This document shows positions 1 to 8,831 of a stretch of 39,809 nucleotides of DNA, piece by piece; positions within the stretch are counted from its first letter, which is position 1, and each line of letters starts with the position of its first letter. The position numbers and the translations under genes were made by a program. This stretch comes from Gammaproteobacteria bacterium. Its GTDB lineage: Bacteria; Pseudomonadota; Gammaproteobacteria; Chromatiales; Chromatiaceae. The stretch covers positions 1 to 39,809 of the forward strand of contig JAHJDE010000019.1 of the NCBI GenBank assembly GCA_018812525.1. Reading direction: 5' to 3'. The notes beneath the pieces were generated by a model. That model searched no databases. It saw nothing but the letters and a program-made list of their open reading frames with translations, and had not been told where the DNA came from.

Positions 1-157
1 AAAATGGCCTTCCTGGCCATTTTGCAAGACGAAAACGAAAAATGCGATTTTTCGTTTTCTTCATTTTCAATGGCTTAGGCCATTGAAAATGGCGGTTCAT
101 CCCTGAACCGCAAGAGGTTCTTGCAGTTTTGCAAGAACCTCCGAATTCAAAGAATTC
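1..157. repeat. Multi-hairpin repeat cassette, copy 1 (modules E-D-C-B-A plus a sixth hairpin)
   Basis: Five perfect hairpins stand side by side: E (1-23, arms AAAATGGCC/GGCCATTTT, cut by the window edge), D (31-59, GAAAACGAAAAA arms, loop TGCGA), C (62-91, CATTTTCAATGGC arms), B (92-111, GCGGTTCA arms) and A (114-141, GAGGTTCTTGCA arms). A sixth, GAATTC-AAA-GAATTC (143-157), touches the stop codon of the next gene. The same modules in inverted order recur at 39447-39592, and three of them at 4355-4437. The block holds no gene. It may act as a terminator or 3' stabiliser for the GGDEF-EAL gene, but its repetition argues for a mobile repeat. Confidence 0.85.
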
Positions 158-3100
158 ATGCGCTCAGGGGACGCTGACCTGCTCGCAACAATGCCTCCAG
201 TTCGGTCGCCGGTAACGGTCGGCTCAGGTAATAGCCCTGTATCTGGTTACAGCCGTGCTCGGTCAGCCAATGCAGCTGGGCGAGGGTCTCTACCCCCTCT
301 GCGATGACTTCGAGCCCCAGGGAGTTGGCCATGGCGATGATGGTTTGGGCGATAACGGCGTTACCGGGGTCCTCGGGGATGTCGGTGATAAAGCCCCGGT
401 CGATCTTGAGTTTGTCGAAGGCGAGGCGCTTGAGGGCACTGAGACTGGAATAACCGGTGCCGAAATCGTCCAGGGAGAGGCGGCAGCCGAGGGCCTTCAG
501 TCCGCCGATTTTGGCCTCCATCACCTCCAGCCGTTCCATGAACAGGCTCTCGGTAATCTCCAGTTCCAGCCGTCCGGGCTCCAGCCCGGTCTCTGCCAGG
601 ACGGCGCGGATTGTCGTTGCCAGATCGGAGTGTTCGATCTGATGGACGGAGAGGTTGACGGAGAGGGTGAGCGGCGGCAGGCCGGCTTCCCGCCAGGCCA
701 CTGCCTGACGGCAGGCCTCGCGCAGGACCCACTCGCCCAGGGGCAGGATCAGCCCGGTCTCTTCCGCCAGGGGGATGAAGCGGTCGGGCGGAACCAGCCC
801 ATTCTGGGGATGACGCCAGCGCACCAGGGCCTCGACACCGAAAATCTGTCCGCCGGGTGTTGTGGCCTGGGGCTGGTAGTGCAGCAACAGCTCGCCGGCC
901 TTCAGCCCCCGGCGCAGATCCAGTTCCAGCTGCAGGCGCTCACGGGCGTCGGCACCGAGGTCGTCGGTGAAGAAGCGGTAGCCGCTGCCCTCCTTGCGGG
1001 CCTTGGACATGGCTGCGCCGGCGTTTCGGATCAGGGTATCGGCGTCCCGGCCGTCGCGGGGATAGATCGCGGCGCCCAGGCTGAGGCTGAGGGGCGCCTC
1101 CTCGCCGGCGATCTCCAGAATCTCGCTGGAGGACGCCAGGATGCGCTCCGCGAAGATGGCGGCCATCCTGGGGGAGTCAATCTGGGGCAGGATGATGACG
1201 AATTCGTCACCGCCGTAGCGGGCCAGGGTGTCGCCTTCGCGGATGCCCTCTTGCAGGCGCCGCGCCACGACCCTGAGCAGTTCGTCGCCCGCCGCATGGC
1301 CAAGGCTGTCGTTGATCAGTTTGAAGCGGTCCAGGTCCAGGTAGAGCACGCCGACATAGTGGCCGCCCCGCTCGGCCATGGCGATGGCCTGTGTCAGGCG
1401 GTCATGCAGCAGGTTGCGGTTGTAGAGGCCGGTGAGCCGATCATGGGTGACTTGGTGTTCCAGCTCCTCAAGGTAGCGATGCTCATTGCTGACATCATTG
1501 AGGATGCCGACGAAGTGGCTGACCTCGCCGTCCTTGTCCACGACGGGCGCCACGCGCAGGTCATTCCAGAACAGGGTGCGGTCCTTGCGGTAGTTGCGCA
1601 GCAGGGCGTTGCCCTCGCGGCGGTCGCGTACCGCGTCCCGGATGGCTTGCAGGCCGGGCTGCTCCCTGTCGTCCCCGAACAGAAAGTCCGGGGTACGCCC
1701 CACCGCTTCGGCCAGGCTGTAGCCGGTGATGCGCTCGAAGGCCGGGTTGACGTAGGTGATGGTCTGCCCATCGCCTGCCTCGGTCAGGATAATGCCATTG
1801 TATGCCGCCTCCATCGCCCGGCTGGAGAGGCGCAACCCCTCCTCGGCCTGTGCGCGCAACTGTTCACCACGGAGGTGGGCGATACCGAAGGCCAGATCCT
1901 CGGTCATTTCCCCCAGCAATTTCAGCTCATCATCGGTAAAGGCGTCGGACTCGGCGGCGTAGAAATGGAGGGCGCCGAAGGTTTGCCCCCCGATCTGCAG
2001 CGGCATCGCCGCGCTGGAGCGGTAGCCGCGCCCGAGGGCCTGTTCGCGCCAGGGGGCAAAGGTCGAATCGCTGTCGATATGGCGCATGATTTGAGGCTGA
2101 CCGGAGCGGATGGCACGGCCGGTGGGTCCCTGTCCAAATTCGTCATCCCCCCAGTGGATGCTGACCTCATCCAGATAGTCGCTCCGCTCGCCGGCACGGG
2201 CGACTGGAAGCACTCTGCGTGGCTCGCCGTCCTCCTTGACGCCCACCCAGGCGAGTTTGTAACCATCGGGACCGGTCAGGATGTCGCAGATCCGTTGCAG
2301 CAGGCCCGCTTCGCTCTCGGCGCGGATCAGCGCCATGTTGCAGTCGCTGAGCAGCCGCAAGGCCCGGTTGGTGTGGCGCAGGCGATCCTCCAGCCCCTTG
2401 CGCCCGGTAACGTCCTGGACCGTGCCGATCATGCGCAGCGGCTCTCCCCCCTCGCCGAAATGGACCTCCGCCTGCTCATGGACGACCCTGATCCCGCCGT
2501 CCGGGAGCACAATGCGGTGGTCGATGCTATAGGGCAACCGCTGCTCCAGTGCCTGGCGCACGCCCCTTTCCACGAACTCCCGGTCCTCCGGGTGGACAGT
2601 ATCCAGAAAGGCCTCGTAGGTGGCGCCGAAGCCCTGGGGTTCGAGGCCGAAGATGCGATAGATCTCGTCCGACCAGGCAAGGGTATTGGCAGCGATATCC
2701 CAGTCCCAGTTGCCGAGCTGGGCCACTCGCTGGGCTTCGGCAAGGCTGTCACGGCTCTGGCGTAATTGTTCCTCGGCATGGCCCCGTTCGATGAGCGTGG
2801 CCAGGGCATGGGCCACCGAATCCAGGAAGGCCTCTTCCGGCCCTTCGCGCCGATGGCCGGCCTCGACATAGAGGTTCAGCACCCCGAGCAGTTGCTCGCC
2901 GGCGACCAGAGGCAGGCAGTAATGGCCGTGATCCAGGATGCCTGGGTAGTCGACATCGTGCTGTGCATCCAGATGGCTGGAAAAAAGGGTGCTGCGTTCC
3001 GCCGCGGCACGGCCACACAGGCAATGACCGAAGGGCACCTGGCGGCACAGGCTTTGCAACTCCAGCGGCAATCCCTGATGCGCGGCCAGATGCAGCCTGT

Positions 3101-4295
3101 CCTTGCCATCGGTGAGGAAGATGGCCCCCTTGGCCTCGATCGCCAGCCAGTGGATATCGACCAGCAACTCGATGGCGGATTGCAGTTTCTGCGTCAGTTC
3201 GTTGTCCCGCAGGCCGATGCGCTGCAGTTCGGCAATAACGGATTGTTCCTTGTGGGCGCGGTCCAGGCGGGCATAACTCGCGTCCAGCTCCTGTTCACGC
3301 CGCCGCAACAGCCAGTGGAAGGCGAGGATGGCGCCGATGGTGATGACCAGCAGCAGCCCCCCCTCCCGAAGCAGAAGGGCGCGCACGCGGGCGTACTGAG
3401 AGGTCAGATCCATGAGCATGAGGTGGCGGCCGACGGTGCGGCCGCCGGCGTCGGTCAGTGCCTTGATGTGGAGGCCGAGGAAGCGCTTTCCCCGTTGCAC
3501 GACCCGGTGCGCTGCCGTTTCCTCTCGCGGCAGCTGGCTCAGCAACCCAGCCGCATCCCCGCTGATCCCGGCATCGGAGCGGCTCGCCACCACGAAATCG
3601 GCAAAGCGCCCCCAGACGCCTTTTCGCCCCAGCATCTTCATGCCGGCGGCAAATCCATCCGGTTGCAAGTGGCGTTTGTCGAGCAGCAGGTAGCCCTCGC
3701 CGCCGAAGGCCCTGTCGGTGCGCGCGGCCAGGTCCTCGATCTCCTCGCCCAGCTCCACATACCCGAGCAGTGTCCCGCCGTCATGGAACGGGGCCACTAT
3801 CCGCAGGGTCAGGGTTCCCAGCGGACCCAGCTCGACGCCGCTGGAGGGGCGGCCAGTCGATTGGGCCGCCAGGGCCGTGAACCGGTCGATGCGGTCACCG
3901 AAGCGGTCAGGCTGGTGCGCCCTTAGCAGGTTGACGCGGCCCGGGTCGTGGAAATAGAGGTGGGTCACGCGGTAGCGGTCGCGCAGTCGTTTGAACAGGG
4001 GGCTGGACAGCTTGAGCAGGGTGGCGCGGTCTCTGTTGCGTAGCGGCTCGGCGAAGCGGGAATCGAGCAGGATGGCGTCCAGGACTGCACCCAGTTTGTC
4101 GGTCCGATCCTGCAGGGCGCTTTGGTAAAAGTCCTCGATCTCCCCGTGCTGTTCGTCAAACTTCCGGCTGAATTGGTTCTCTTCCTCCCGCACGAGCTGG
4201 TATGCGAAGCCGATGGCGGCGGCAACCACGACCAGGCTGAGCAGGGTGAGGAGGTGGCGCGTCGAGCGGCCCATGGACAGGCTTTTCCATTTCAT
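156..4295 (-). CDS. Membrane-bound GGDEF-EAL cyclic-di-GMP signalling protein with sensor, GAF and PAS domains
   Basis: 1379-residue hybrid cyclic-di-GMP protein. Order: membrane segment at about 13-35, a long extracytoplasmic Cache-like sensor, second membrane segment at about 310-330 ending in LLRRR, GAF (about 355-510), PAS (about 525-645), GAF (about 655-815), PAS (about 825-950), GGDEF (about 950-1110) and EAL (about 1125-1370). The cyclase motif GGDEF is intact, and REGD five residues before it is an inhibitory I-site (RxxD). The phosphodiesterase half keeps EALVRW, NLS, ITES, LDDFGTG, KIDRGF, AEGVET and QIQGYY, so both activities look possible. Ligands cannot be read. Met1 has no clear ribosome site, whereas Met8 (4274) has GGAAAAG seven bases upstream and may be the real start. 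Inverted copies of one hairpin cassette lie at both ends of the gene. Confidence 0.95.
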   Translation of the reverse strand: MKWKSLSMGRSTRHLLTLLSLVVVAAAIGFAYQLVREEENQFSRKFDEQHGEIEDFYQSALQDRTDKLGAVLDAILLDSRFAEPLRNRDRATLLKLSSPLFKRLRDRYRVTHLYFHDPGRVNLLRAHQPDRFGDRIDRFTALAAQSTGRPSSGVELGPLGTLTLRIVAPFHDGGTLLGYVELGEEIEDLAARTDRAFGGEGYLLLDKRHLQPDGFAAGMKMLGRKGVWGRFADFVVASRSDAGISGDAAGLLSQLPREETAAHRVVQRGKRFLGLHIKALTDAGGRTVGRHLMLMDLTSQYARVRALLLREGGLLLVITIGAILAFHWLLRRREQELDASYARLDRAHKEQSVIAELQRIGLRDNELTQKLQSAIELLVDIHWLAIEAKGAIFLTDGKDRLHLAAHQGLPLELQSLCRQVPFGHCLCGRAAAERSTLFSSHLDAQHDVDYPGILDHGHYCLPLVAGEQLLGVLNLYVEAGHRREGPEEAFLDSVAHALATLIERGHAEEQLRQSRDSLAEAQRVAQLGNWDWDIAANTLAWSDEIYRIFGLEPQGFGATYEAFLDTVHPEDREFVERGVRQALEQRLPYSIDHRIVLPDGGIRVVHEQAEVHFGEGGEPLRMIGTVQDVTGRKGLEDRLRHTNRALRLLSDCNMALIRAESEAGLLQRICDILTGPDGYKLAWVGVKEDGEPRRVLPVARAGERSDYLDEVSIHWGDDEFGQGPTGRAIRSGQPQIMRHIDSDSTFAPWREQALGRGYRSSAAMPLQIGGQTFGALHFYAAESDAFTDDELKLLGEMTEDLAFGIAHLRGEQLRAQAEEGLRLSSRAMEAAYNGIILTEAGDGQTITYVNPAFERITGYSLAEAVGRTPDFLFGDDREQPGLQAIRDAVRDRREGNALLRNYRKDRTLFWNDLRVAPVVDKDGEVSHFVGILNDVSNEHRYLEELEHQVTHDRLTGLYNRNLLHDRLTQAIAMAERGGHYVGVLYLDLDRFKLINDSLGHAAGDELLRVVARRLQEGIREGDTLARYGGDEFVIILPQIDSPRMAAIFAERILASSSEILEIAGEEAPLSLSLGAAIYPRDGRDADTLIRNAGAAMSKARKEGSGYRFFTDDLGADARERLQLELDLRRGLKAGELLLHYQPQATTPGGQIFGVEALVRWRHPQNGLVPPDRFIPLAEETGLILPLGEWVLREACRQAVAWREAGLPPLTLSVNLSVHQIEHSDLATTIRAVLAETGLEPGRLELEITESLFMERLEVMEAKIGGLKALGCRLSLDDFGTGYSSLSALKRLAFDKLKIDRGFITDIPEDPGNAVIAQTIIAMANSLGLEVIAEGVETLAQLHWLTEHGCNQIQGYYLSRPLPATELEALLRAGQRPLSA

Positions 4296-4354
4296 GACGG
4301 TTTTCAGTATAGATGCCCACTGGATTTGGGGAAGGCTGTTTCGCCATCCTTATA

Positions 4355-4437
4355 GAGGTTCTTGCAATACTGCAAGAACCTCTTGCGGTTCAGGGATGAA
4401 CCGCCTTGCAAAATGGCCAGGATGGCCATTTTGCAAG
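4355..4437. repeat. Multi-hairpin repeat cassette, copy 2 (modules A-B-E only)
   Basis: Three hairpins in the order A (4355-4382), B (4385-4404), E (4405-4437). A and B match the other copies except for the A loop (ATAC instead of AAAC). Modules C and D are cleanly absent, so the cassette is modular. It lies 60 bases upstream of the GGDEF-EAL start, in a 302-base gene-free gap (4296-4597) that also holds a REP-like pair. Otherwise I see nothing in the gap. Confidence 0.85.
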
Positions 4438-4480
4438 TTCCTCTTATAGACCCTGAAAAGAGTGCGGAGTACGGAATTGC

Positions 4481-4560
4481 GTAGCCCGGATGAACCGCAG
4501 TGAAATCCGGGGAGATCGGGGCCTCGCGCTTGCCGGATTACGCTACGCTTCATCCGGCTA
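4481..4560. repeat. REP-like inverted repeat pair of the GTAGCCCGGATGA type
   Basis: Two facing units: GTAGCCCGGATGAACCGCAG followed by AATCCGGGG (4481-4513), and TGCCGGATTACGCTACGCTTC followed by ATCCGGCTAC running the other way to 4560. From general knowledge, this GTAGCCCGGAT...AATCCGGG form is common between genes of gammaproteobacteria. It lies downstream of the DUF2130 gene and could form a large stem-loop there. Confidence 0.6.
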
Positions 4561-4597
4561 CTCGCTATTCTCGGACAGCTTCCCAGGATCTTGCACC

Positions 4598-5746
4598 TCA
4601 TCCCCCGCCCTCCTCCACCAAACCCGCCATCCCCTCCAGGCTGAGGGCGGGGATCTCGGGCAGGGAGCCGCCCAGGATGCCGCTCATCTCGCCGTACATG
4701 CCGACGGTGTTGATGATGACACGCTCGATCTGTTTCTCGCGCTCCTTCCATTGCTTCTCCATGGCGCGGCGCTCGCGCTGGAGCTGGTCTTGCAGGGCGG
4801 TGAAGGCCTCGACGATGCCGGAGACTTTCTGGCGAAAGGGGTCCCCGGCCAGGTAGCGGTAGATAGCCTCCATCTTTTCGTGCTTACCCTCGGTGGCCGC
4901 GTGGGCGAAGGCGACCTGCAGAAGCTGTTCGCGCAGGGCGACGGCCAGGGCCGGCCAGGCGCGGCGGCTGGCGATCCAGACCCCTTCCACGAGACCGAAT
5001 TCATGCATCCCCTCGGGCAGGGTGGTGGTGACCAACAGGGCCAGATTGCCGCCCACGGCCCGGGTATCGTCCTTGAGCTTGGCCAGCCAGGCGGCCGACC
5101 AGTGCTTGGTGTTCTTGGTCTCCCAGACGATGCGTCCGCAGCATTGGCCCAGCCCGTTCCTCACCTCCTGGATGAGATCGGCGCCCGATACCCCCTTGGG
5201 AACGGGTGCGATCCCGTCGTGGGGAAACTGGCGTTCCAGGGCGGCCTGGATGTCCAGCTCCAGCACCTCCCCTTGCAGCTCCTGGGAACCTTGCTGGCTC
5301 TTGCGCTGGAGATCGTCAATGACCCGTTTCATGTCATCGATCTGCTTGTCCCGCTCAGCGAGCTTGAGGGATTGCTCCTGGCCGATGAGATCACGCAGCC
5401 GCTTTTCATCCTCGGCACGGGCCTTGGCCAGGCGCCGTTCCAGCTCCAGATCCAGTTCCTGCTGCCTTTGCTGGAGCTGGCGCGCCTGGTGGGCCAGTTC
5501 CAATTCCCTTCGCTGGGCCTCTTGCGTCTTGGCCTCTTGCTCGGCCAGTTGGCGCCGGAGCAAGTCCAGGGACAGGGCATCCCGCCGATGGGCCTGATCT
5601 GCCGCCTCTTCGGCGGCCAGCTTGATGCGTGCCTCATACTCCCCTTGCAGGCGGGCCTCCAGTTGGCTGGAGAGCTGGGCGGTCAGTGCCTCGGAAAGGG
5701 CGATGGCGTGGCCGCAATGGGGACAGCTGAGGCTGGTGTCGGACAT
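4598..5746 (-). CDS. DUF2130 family coiled-coil protein
   Basis: 382 residues, function unknown. It opens with a short CPHCGHAI zinc-ribbon-like motif (residues 8-11), followed by a long charged coiled coil rich in Glu, Gln, Arg and Ala (about 20-190). A conserved C-terminal domain carries GADLIQEVRNGLGQ...IVWETKNTKHWS...WLAKLKDD. This arrangement is typical of DUF2130 (Pfam), loosely like RmuC. The ETK stretch resembles a PD-(D/E)xK nuclease core, but that is my inference and the acidic partner residue is not assigned. Start: ATG preceded by GAGGAGTTTCC, a good ribosome site. It stands alone on the minus strand, and the cellular role cannot be read from its neighbours. Confidence 0.85.
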   Translation of the reverse strand: MSDTSLSCPHCGHAIALSEALTAQLSSQLEARLQGEYEARIKLAAEEAADQAHRRDALSLDLLRRQLAEQEAKTQEAQRRELELAHQARQLQQRQQELDLELERRLAKARAEDEKRLRDLIGQEQSLKLAERDKQIDDMKRVIDDLQRKSQQGSQELQGEVLELDIQAALERQFPHDGIAPVPKGVSGADLIQEVRNGLGQCCGRIVWETKNTKHWSAAWLAKLKDDTRAVGGNLALLVTTTLPEGMHEFGLVEGVWIASRRAWPALAVALREQLLQVAFAHAATEGKHEKMEAIYRYLAGDPFRQKVSGIVEAFTALQDQLQRERRAMEKQWKEREKQIERVIINTVGMYGEMSGILGGSLPEIPALSLEGMAGLVEEGGG

Positions 5747-5856
5747 GGAAACTCCTCGAAGGGATGGGATCTGGCGGGGAGACAGGGAGTACTAGCGGGA
5801 GCTTAAGGCAAACGGCAATGAAATAGCATTCATAAACTAGCAAAAGCAGGGCAGGA

Positions 5857-5885
5857 GTAGGGGCGGGTTTAAAACCCGCCCCTAC
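5857..5885. repeat. 29-bp palindromic repeat of the GTAGGGGCGGGTTT type, copy 1
   Basis: Perfect 14-bp arms (GTAGGGGCGGGTTT and its complement) around one base. The same unit occurs at 15135-15163 and, rearranged, at 25653-25701. It lies between the divergent DUF2130 and galT-like genes. The rest of this 267-base gap (5747-6013) shows nothing clear. Confidence 0.85.
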
Positions 5886-6013
5886 GATTTCGACGCCTAA
5901 CCGGATTTCACTGCCGCCAATGGGCTTGATGGGTCCATCAAGACTCCTGAATTGTCCGGCGGCTGTTTTTCCTCTACACAGTGGATCGAATCCACCAACC
6001 TTGGGACAGGGCC

Positions 6014-7096
6014 ATGAGCGAGAGCAATACGAAGATCGTCCGCGAGATCCGCATCAATCCCATCGTACCGACCGAGTCGGTGCTGGTGGCCACGGCGCGG
6101 GGCATGCGCCCGCGCAAGGCGGAGGAACGCGTCGCCCGCGACGACCGTCTGCATGTGGAGACCTGCCCCTTCTGCCGGGGCAACGAGGACAAGACCCCGC
6201 CGGTGATCGCCCATTGGCCCGCCGAGGGCGACTGGGAGATCCGCATGGTGGAGAACCTCTATCCAGTCCTGGGCAGCAACCCCGGCGACGGCAACGTCAA
6301 CTTCGGCCTGCAACAGGCCATCGAGGGCTACGGCCGCCACGAGGTCATTATCGACCACCACCACCACAGCGTGCGCCTGCACGAGATGTCGGAACAGCAC
6401 ATCGCCATGCTGTTCGGCGCCTACCGGGAACGCATGGAGCAGCTCTACGCCTCGGACAACCGCCTGAAATACGTCCTGGTGTTCAAAAACTACGGCCCCG
6501 CCGCCGGCGGCAGCATCCCCCACACCCACAGCCAGATCATCGCCACCCCGGTGGTGCCGCAGAATGTCCATGACGAGGTGGAGAACAGCCGCCGCCACCA
6601 CCAGAAGTACGGCCAGTGCATCTTCTGCGCCCTCATCGACGAGGCGCTCAGCTACGAGGCGACCATCTACGACCGCAAGTCGGGCGAGATCAAGCGCAAG
6701 ATCGACGTGGGCCAGTACGTGATCGAACGGAGCGAACACTTCGTCGCCATCAAGCCATTCGCCAGCCGCTACGAGTGGGAGGTCCACATCCTGCCCCTGG
6801 AGCACGCGCCCGACTACCTCCAGGCCGCGCCCGAATTGCTGACCGATTTCGCCGGCGTCCTCAAGCGCACCATGGCGCGGTTGGACGCGGTGCTGGAGGG
6901 CGCCCAGTACAACTACTTCATCCACTCCCAGCCCCACGGCGAGGCCTTCGCCGATTGCGGCAAGAGCTACCACTGGCACCTGGAGATCTGCCCCCGCACC
7001 ACCATCCCCACCGGCTTCGAGCTGGGCTCCGGCCTCTTCGTCAGCACCATCAGCCCGGAGGATGCGGCCGCCAAGCTGCGTGAGGTGGTGTTGTAA
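6014..7096 (+). CDS. galT: Galactose-1-phosphate uridylyltransferase family protein (HIT superfamily)
   Basis: 360 residues, close to the usual GalT length. It carries a CPFC zinc-type pair (51-54), a later CIFC pair, and the nucleotidyl-transferase signature SIPHTHSQI (His170-Thr-His172-Ser-Gln174), in which His172 would be the residue that takes up UMP. The family swaps UMP between UDP-glucose and galactose-1-phosphate in the cytosol. HTH replaces the HPH of classical GalT, so the sugar substrate may differ. The frame opens at a GTG at 5981, but I prefer ATG 6014 (MSESNTK), which has GGGACAGG just upstream. No other Leloir-pathway gene is nearby, so nucleotide-sugar supply is inferred from the family alone. 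Confidence 0.85.
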   Translation: MSESNTKIVREIRINPIVPTESVLVATARGMRPRKAEERVARDDRLHVETCPFCRGNEDKTPPVIAHWPAEGDWEIRMVENLYPVLGSNPGDGNVNFGLQQAIEGYGRHEVIIDHHHHSVRLHEMSEQHIAMLFGAYRERMEQLYASDNRLKYVLVFKNYGPAAGGSIPHTHSQIIATPVVPQNVHDEVENSRRHHQKYGQCIFCALIDEALSYEATIYDRKSGEIKRKIDVGQYVIERSEHFVAIKPFASRYEWEVHILPLEHAPDYLQAAPELLTDFAGVLKRTMARLDAVLEGAQYNYFIHSQPHGEAFADCGKSYHWHLEICPRTTIPTGFELGSGLFVSTISPEDAAAKLREVVL

Positions 7097-7187
7097 CCGC
7101 TGGACTGGAAGGCCGTGAAACCGGGCTCACATTCTCCTCGAATTTGCGCTATCTTTCCCCTGTACGGAACTGAAAGGGAGAGGAATC

Positions 7188-8195
7188 ATGCAGAGCAACA
7201 ATAGCAGCCTGGCGCAGAACGAACGCAAGAAGGGGGGCGGTCTCCGTGCCTGGCTCATCCTCGTGCCTTTCGCCCTGGCCGGCTGCGTCCCCTTCGCCAA
7301 CTTCGCGAGCAAGCCCCCGCCCCGGACGGAACCAGGCCCAATCCAGGGAACCCTGCCCGCAGAGCCCACGCCAGCCACCACTGCCACGCGGGAGAGCGCC
7401 CTGCTCCCGCCGGTGGAGGTGAAGCTGGACCGCGACCCGATCACCGGAATGGAATTTGTCCAGATCAAGGGGGGCTGTTTCGACATGGGCGGACCGGCGC
7501 GCGAGGTAGGGCATCAGTCATACGAGAAGCAGCATAGGGTCTGCGTCGGGGACTTCTCCCTGGGCAAGACCGAGGTCACCAACGCCCAGTTCCGGCGCTT
7601 CAATCCGAAGCACAGCAGCAGTCAATACAAGGGCGTCAGCTTCGATGGCGACAACCAGCCGGTGGTCAACATCGATTGGAACGAGGCCACAGCTTACGCC
7701 CAGTGGCTGAGCAAAGAGAGTGGCAAGAAGTACCGCCTGCCGACCGAGGCCGAATGGGAATTTGCGGCGCGGGCGGGGACGCAAACGGCGCGTTTCTGGG
7801 GTGAGACCAGCGACCGGGCCTGCCACTATGCCAACGTCCATGACCGGACCTCCAGACGTGTCAACACGGACGTTACCTGGAAGAACCATAATTGCGACGA
7901 CGGTCGTGTCATGACGGCCCCGGTAGGGAGTTACCAGGTCAACCCCTGGGGCCTGCATGACATGCTAGGCAACGTCTGGGAGTGGAGCTGCTCGACCTAC
8001 GACCCGCGCTACGGCGGCGCCGAGAAGCAATGCTCCGGCAAGGATGAAACCTCCCGCAACCGCTCTCTGCGGGGCGGCTCCTGGCTCAACGAACCAAACA
8101 GCGTCCGGTCTGCGCACCGCATTAACCTGTCACCCGGCTACCGCTACAGCAACATCGGTTTCCGCCTGCTTTTGGAGGGGGCTGAGCAATTGTAA
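7188..8195 (+). CDS. Lipoprotein with a formylglycine-generating-enzyme (SUMF1) fold, catalytic cysteines absent
   Basis: 335 residues. The N-terminus has a basic stretch, a hydrophobic helix (LRAWLILVPFALAGC) and a lipobox LAGC, so it is probably a lipid-anchored envelope protein. From about residue 85 the FGE-sulfatase/SUMF1 domain is clear: FVQIKGGCFDMGG, KTEVTNAQFRRF, RLPTEAEWEFAARAG, NPWGLHDMLGNVWEW and a C-terminal GFRLL. True formylglycine synthases carry two cysteines after RGGS; here the stretch reads RGGSWLNEPNSVRSAHR, with Asn and Ser instead. It is therefore unlikely to activate sulfatases and may be a binding or structural member of the fold. The start has AGGGAGAGG upstream. It has no visible operon partner. 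Confidence 0.85.
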   Translation: MQSNNSSLAQNERKKGGGLRAWLILVPFALAGCVPFANFASKPPPRTEPGPIQGTLPAEPTPATTATRESALLPPVEVKLDRDPITGMEFVQIKGGCFDMGGPAREVGHQSYEKQHRVCVGDFSLGKTEVTNAQFRRFNPKHSSSQYKGVSFDGDNQPVVNIDWNEATAYAQWLSKESGKKYRLPTEAEWEFAARAGTQTARFWGETSDRACHYANVHDRTSRRVNTDVTWKNHNCDDGRVMTAPVGSYQVNPWGLHDMLGNVWEWSCSTYDPRYGGAEKQCSGKDETSRNRSLRGGSWLNEPNSVRSAHRINLSPGYRYSNIGFRLLLEGAEQL

Positions 8196-8266
8196 TTTGC
8201 TACCCAAAGCGGGGCACGGCGGATAAACTGACATCCACTCAGATCTGAATCACAGGGTCCAAACAG

Positions 8267-8806
8267 ATGCCTCCAAAAAACAACCTGCTCGTGCTGTCCG
8301 CCCTTGGCGATGACCGGCCGGGTATCGTCGATAGACTGACCAAGGTCATCCTCGACTACGACTGCAACATCATTGACAGCCGCATGACCGTCCTGGGTGG
8401 TGAGTTCGCCATCCTCATGCTGGTGGAAGGGAACTGGAACACCCTGGCGAAGCTGGAAAAAAGCCTGCCCGAGCTGCAAGTCTCACTGGGGCTGACCATC
8501 ATCTCCCGCCGCACCGAGGAGCGTCACACGGAAACCCCGGTGATGCCCTATCTGGTGGAGGTGGTCGCCCTGGACCACCCCGGCATCGTCCACAGCCTGG
8601 CCAGCTTCTTCTCCCAGCGCAACATCAATATCGAAGACCTGATGACCAGCGGCTATCCCGCTGCCCACACCGGCTCACAGATGTTTTCCGTGCACATGAG
8701 CATCGGCGTGCCCGGCGACATCCATATCGCCAGCCTGCGGGACGAGTTCATGGATTTCTGCGACTCCCTGAACCTGGACGGCGTTTTGGAACCCATCAAG
8801 CGCTGA
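8267..8806 (+). CDS. gcvR: GcvR-type double ACT-domain regulator
   Basis: 179 residues with two ACT domains (about 8-80 and 93-170). The first begins LLVLSALGDDRPGIVDRLT and the second YLVEVVALDHPGIVHSLAS. The DRPGIV and DHPGIV turns are the usual ligand-binding loops of the fold. In E. coli GcvR binds glycine and blocks the activator GcvA of the glycine-cleavage operon. No gcvA is visible here, so the target is inferred from the family. It lies 25 bases upstream of bcp, an arrangement also found in enterobacteria, and probably shares its transcript. Confidence 0.8.
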   Translation: MPPKNNLLVLSALGDDRPGIVDRLTKVILDYDCNIIDSRMTVLGGEFAILMLVEGNWNTLAKLEKSLPELQVSLGLTIISRRTEERHTETPVMPYLVEVVALDHPGIVHSLASFFSQRNINIEDLMTSGYPAAHTGSQMFSVHMSIGVPGDIHIASLRDEFMDFCDSLNLDGVLEPIKR

Positions 8807-8831
8807 CCTGAAGGGAGGCACCGATATCGCC

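Noticed and set aside
1-157. CRISPR array as explanation for the hairpin cassettes, given the Cas6-like gene
   Set aside because: The modules differ from one another, stand side by side once each, and have no regular spacers. No repeat-spacer pattern was found anywhere in the window.
255-2765. Long open frame on the plus strand (836 codons) opposite the GGDEF-EAL gene
   Set aside because: It has no recognisable motif, while the minus-strand frame has complete GGDEF, EAL, PAS and GAF motifs. High GC leaves the antisense frame open.
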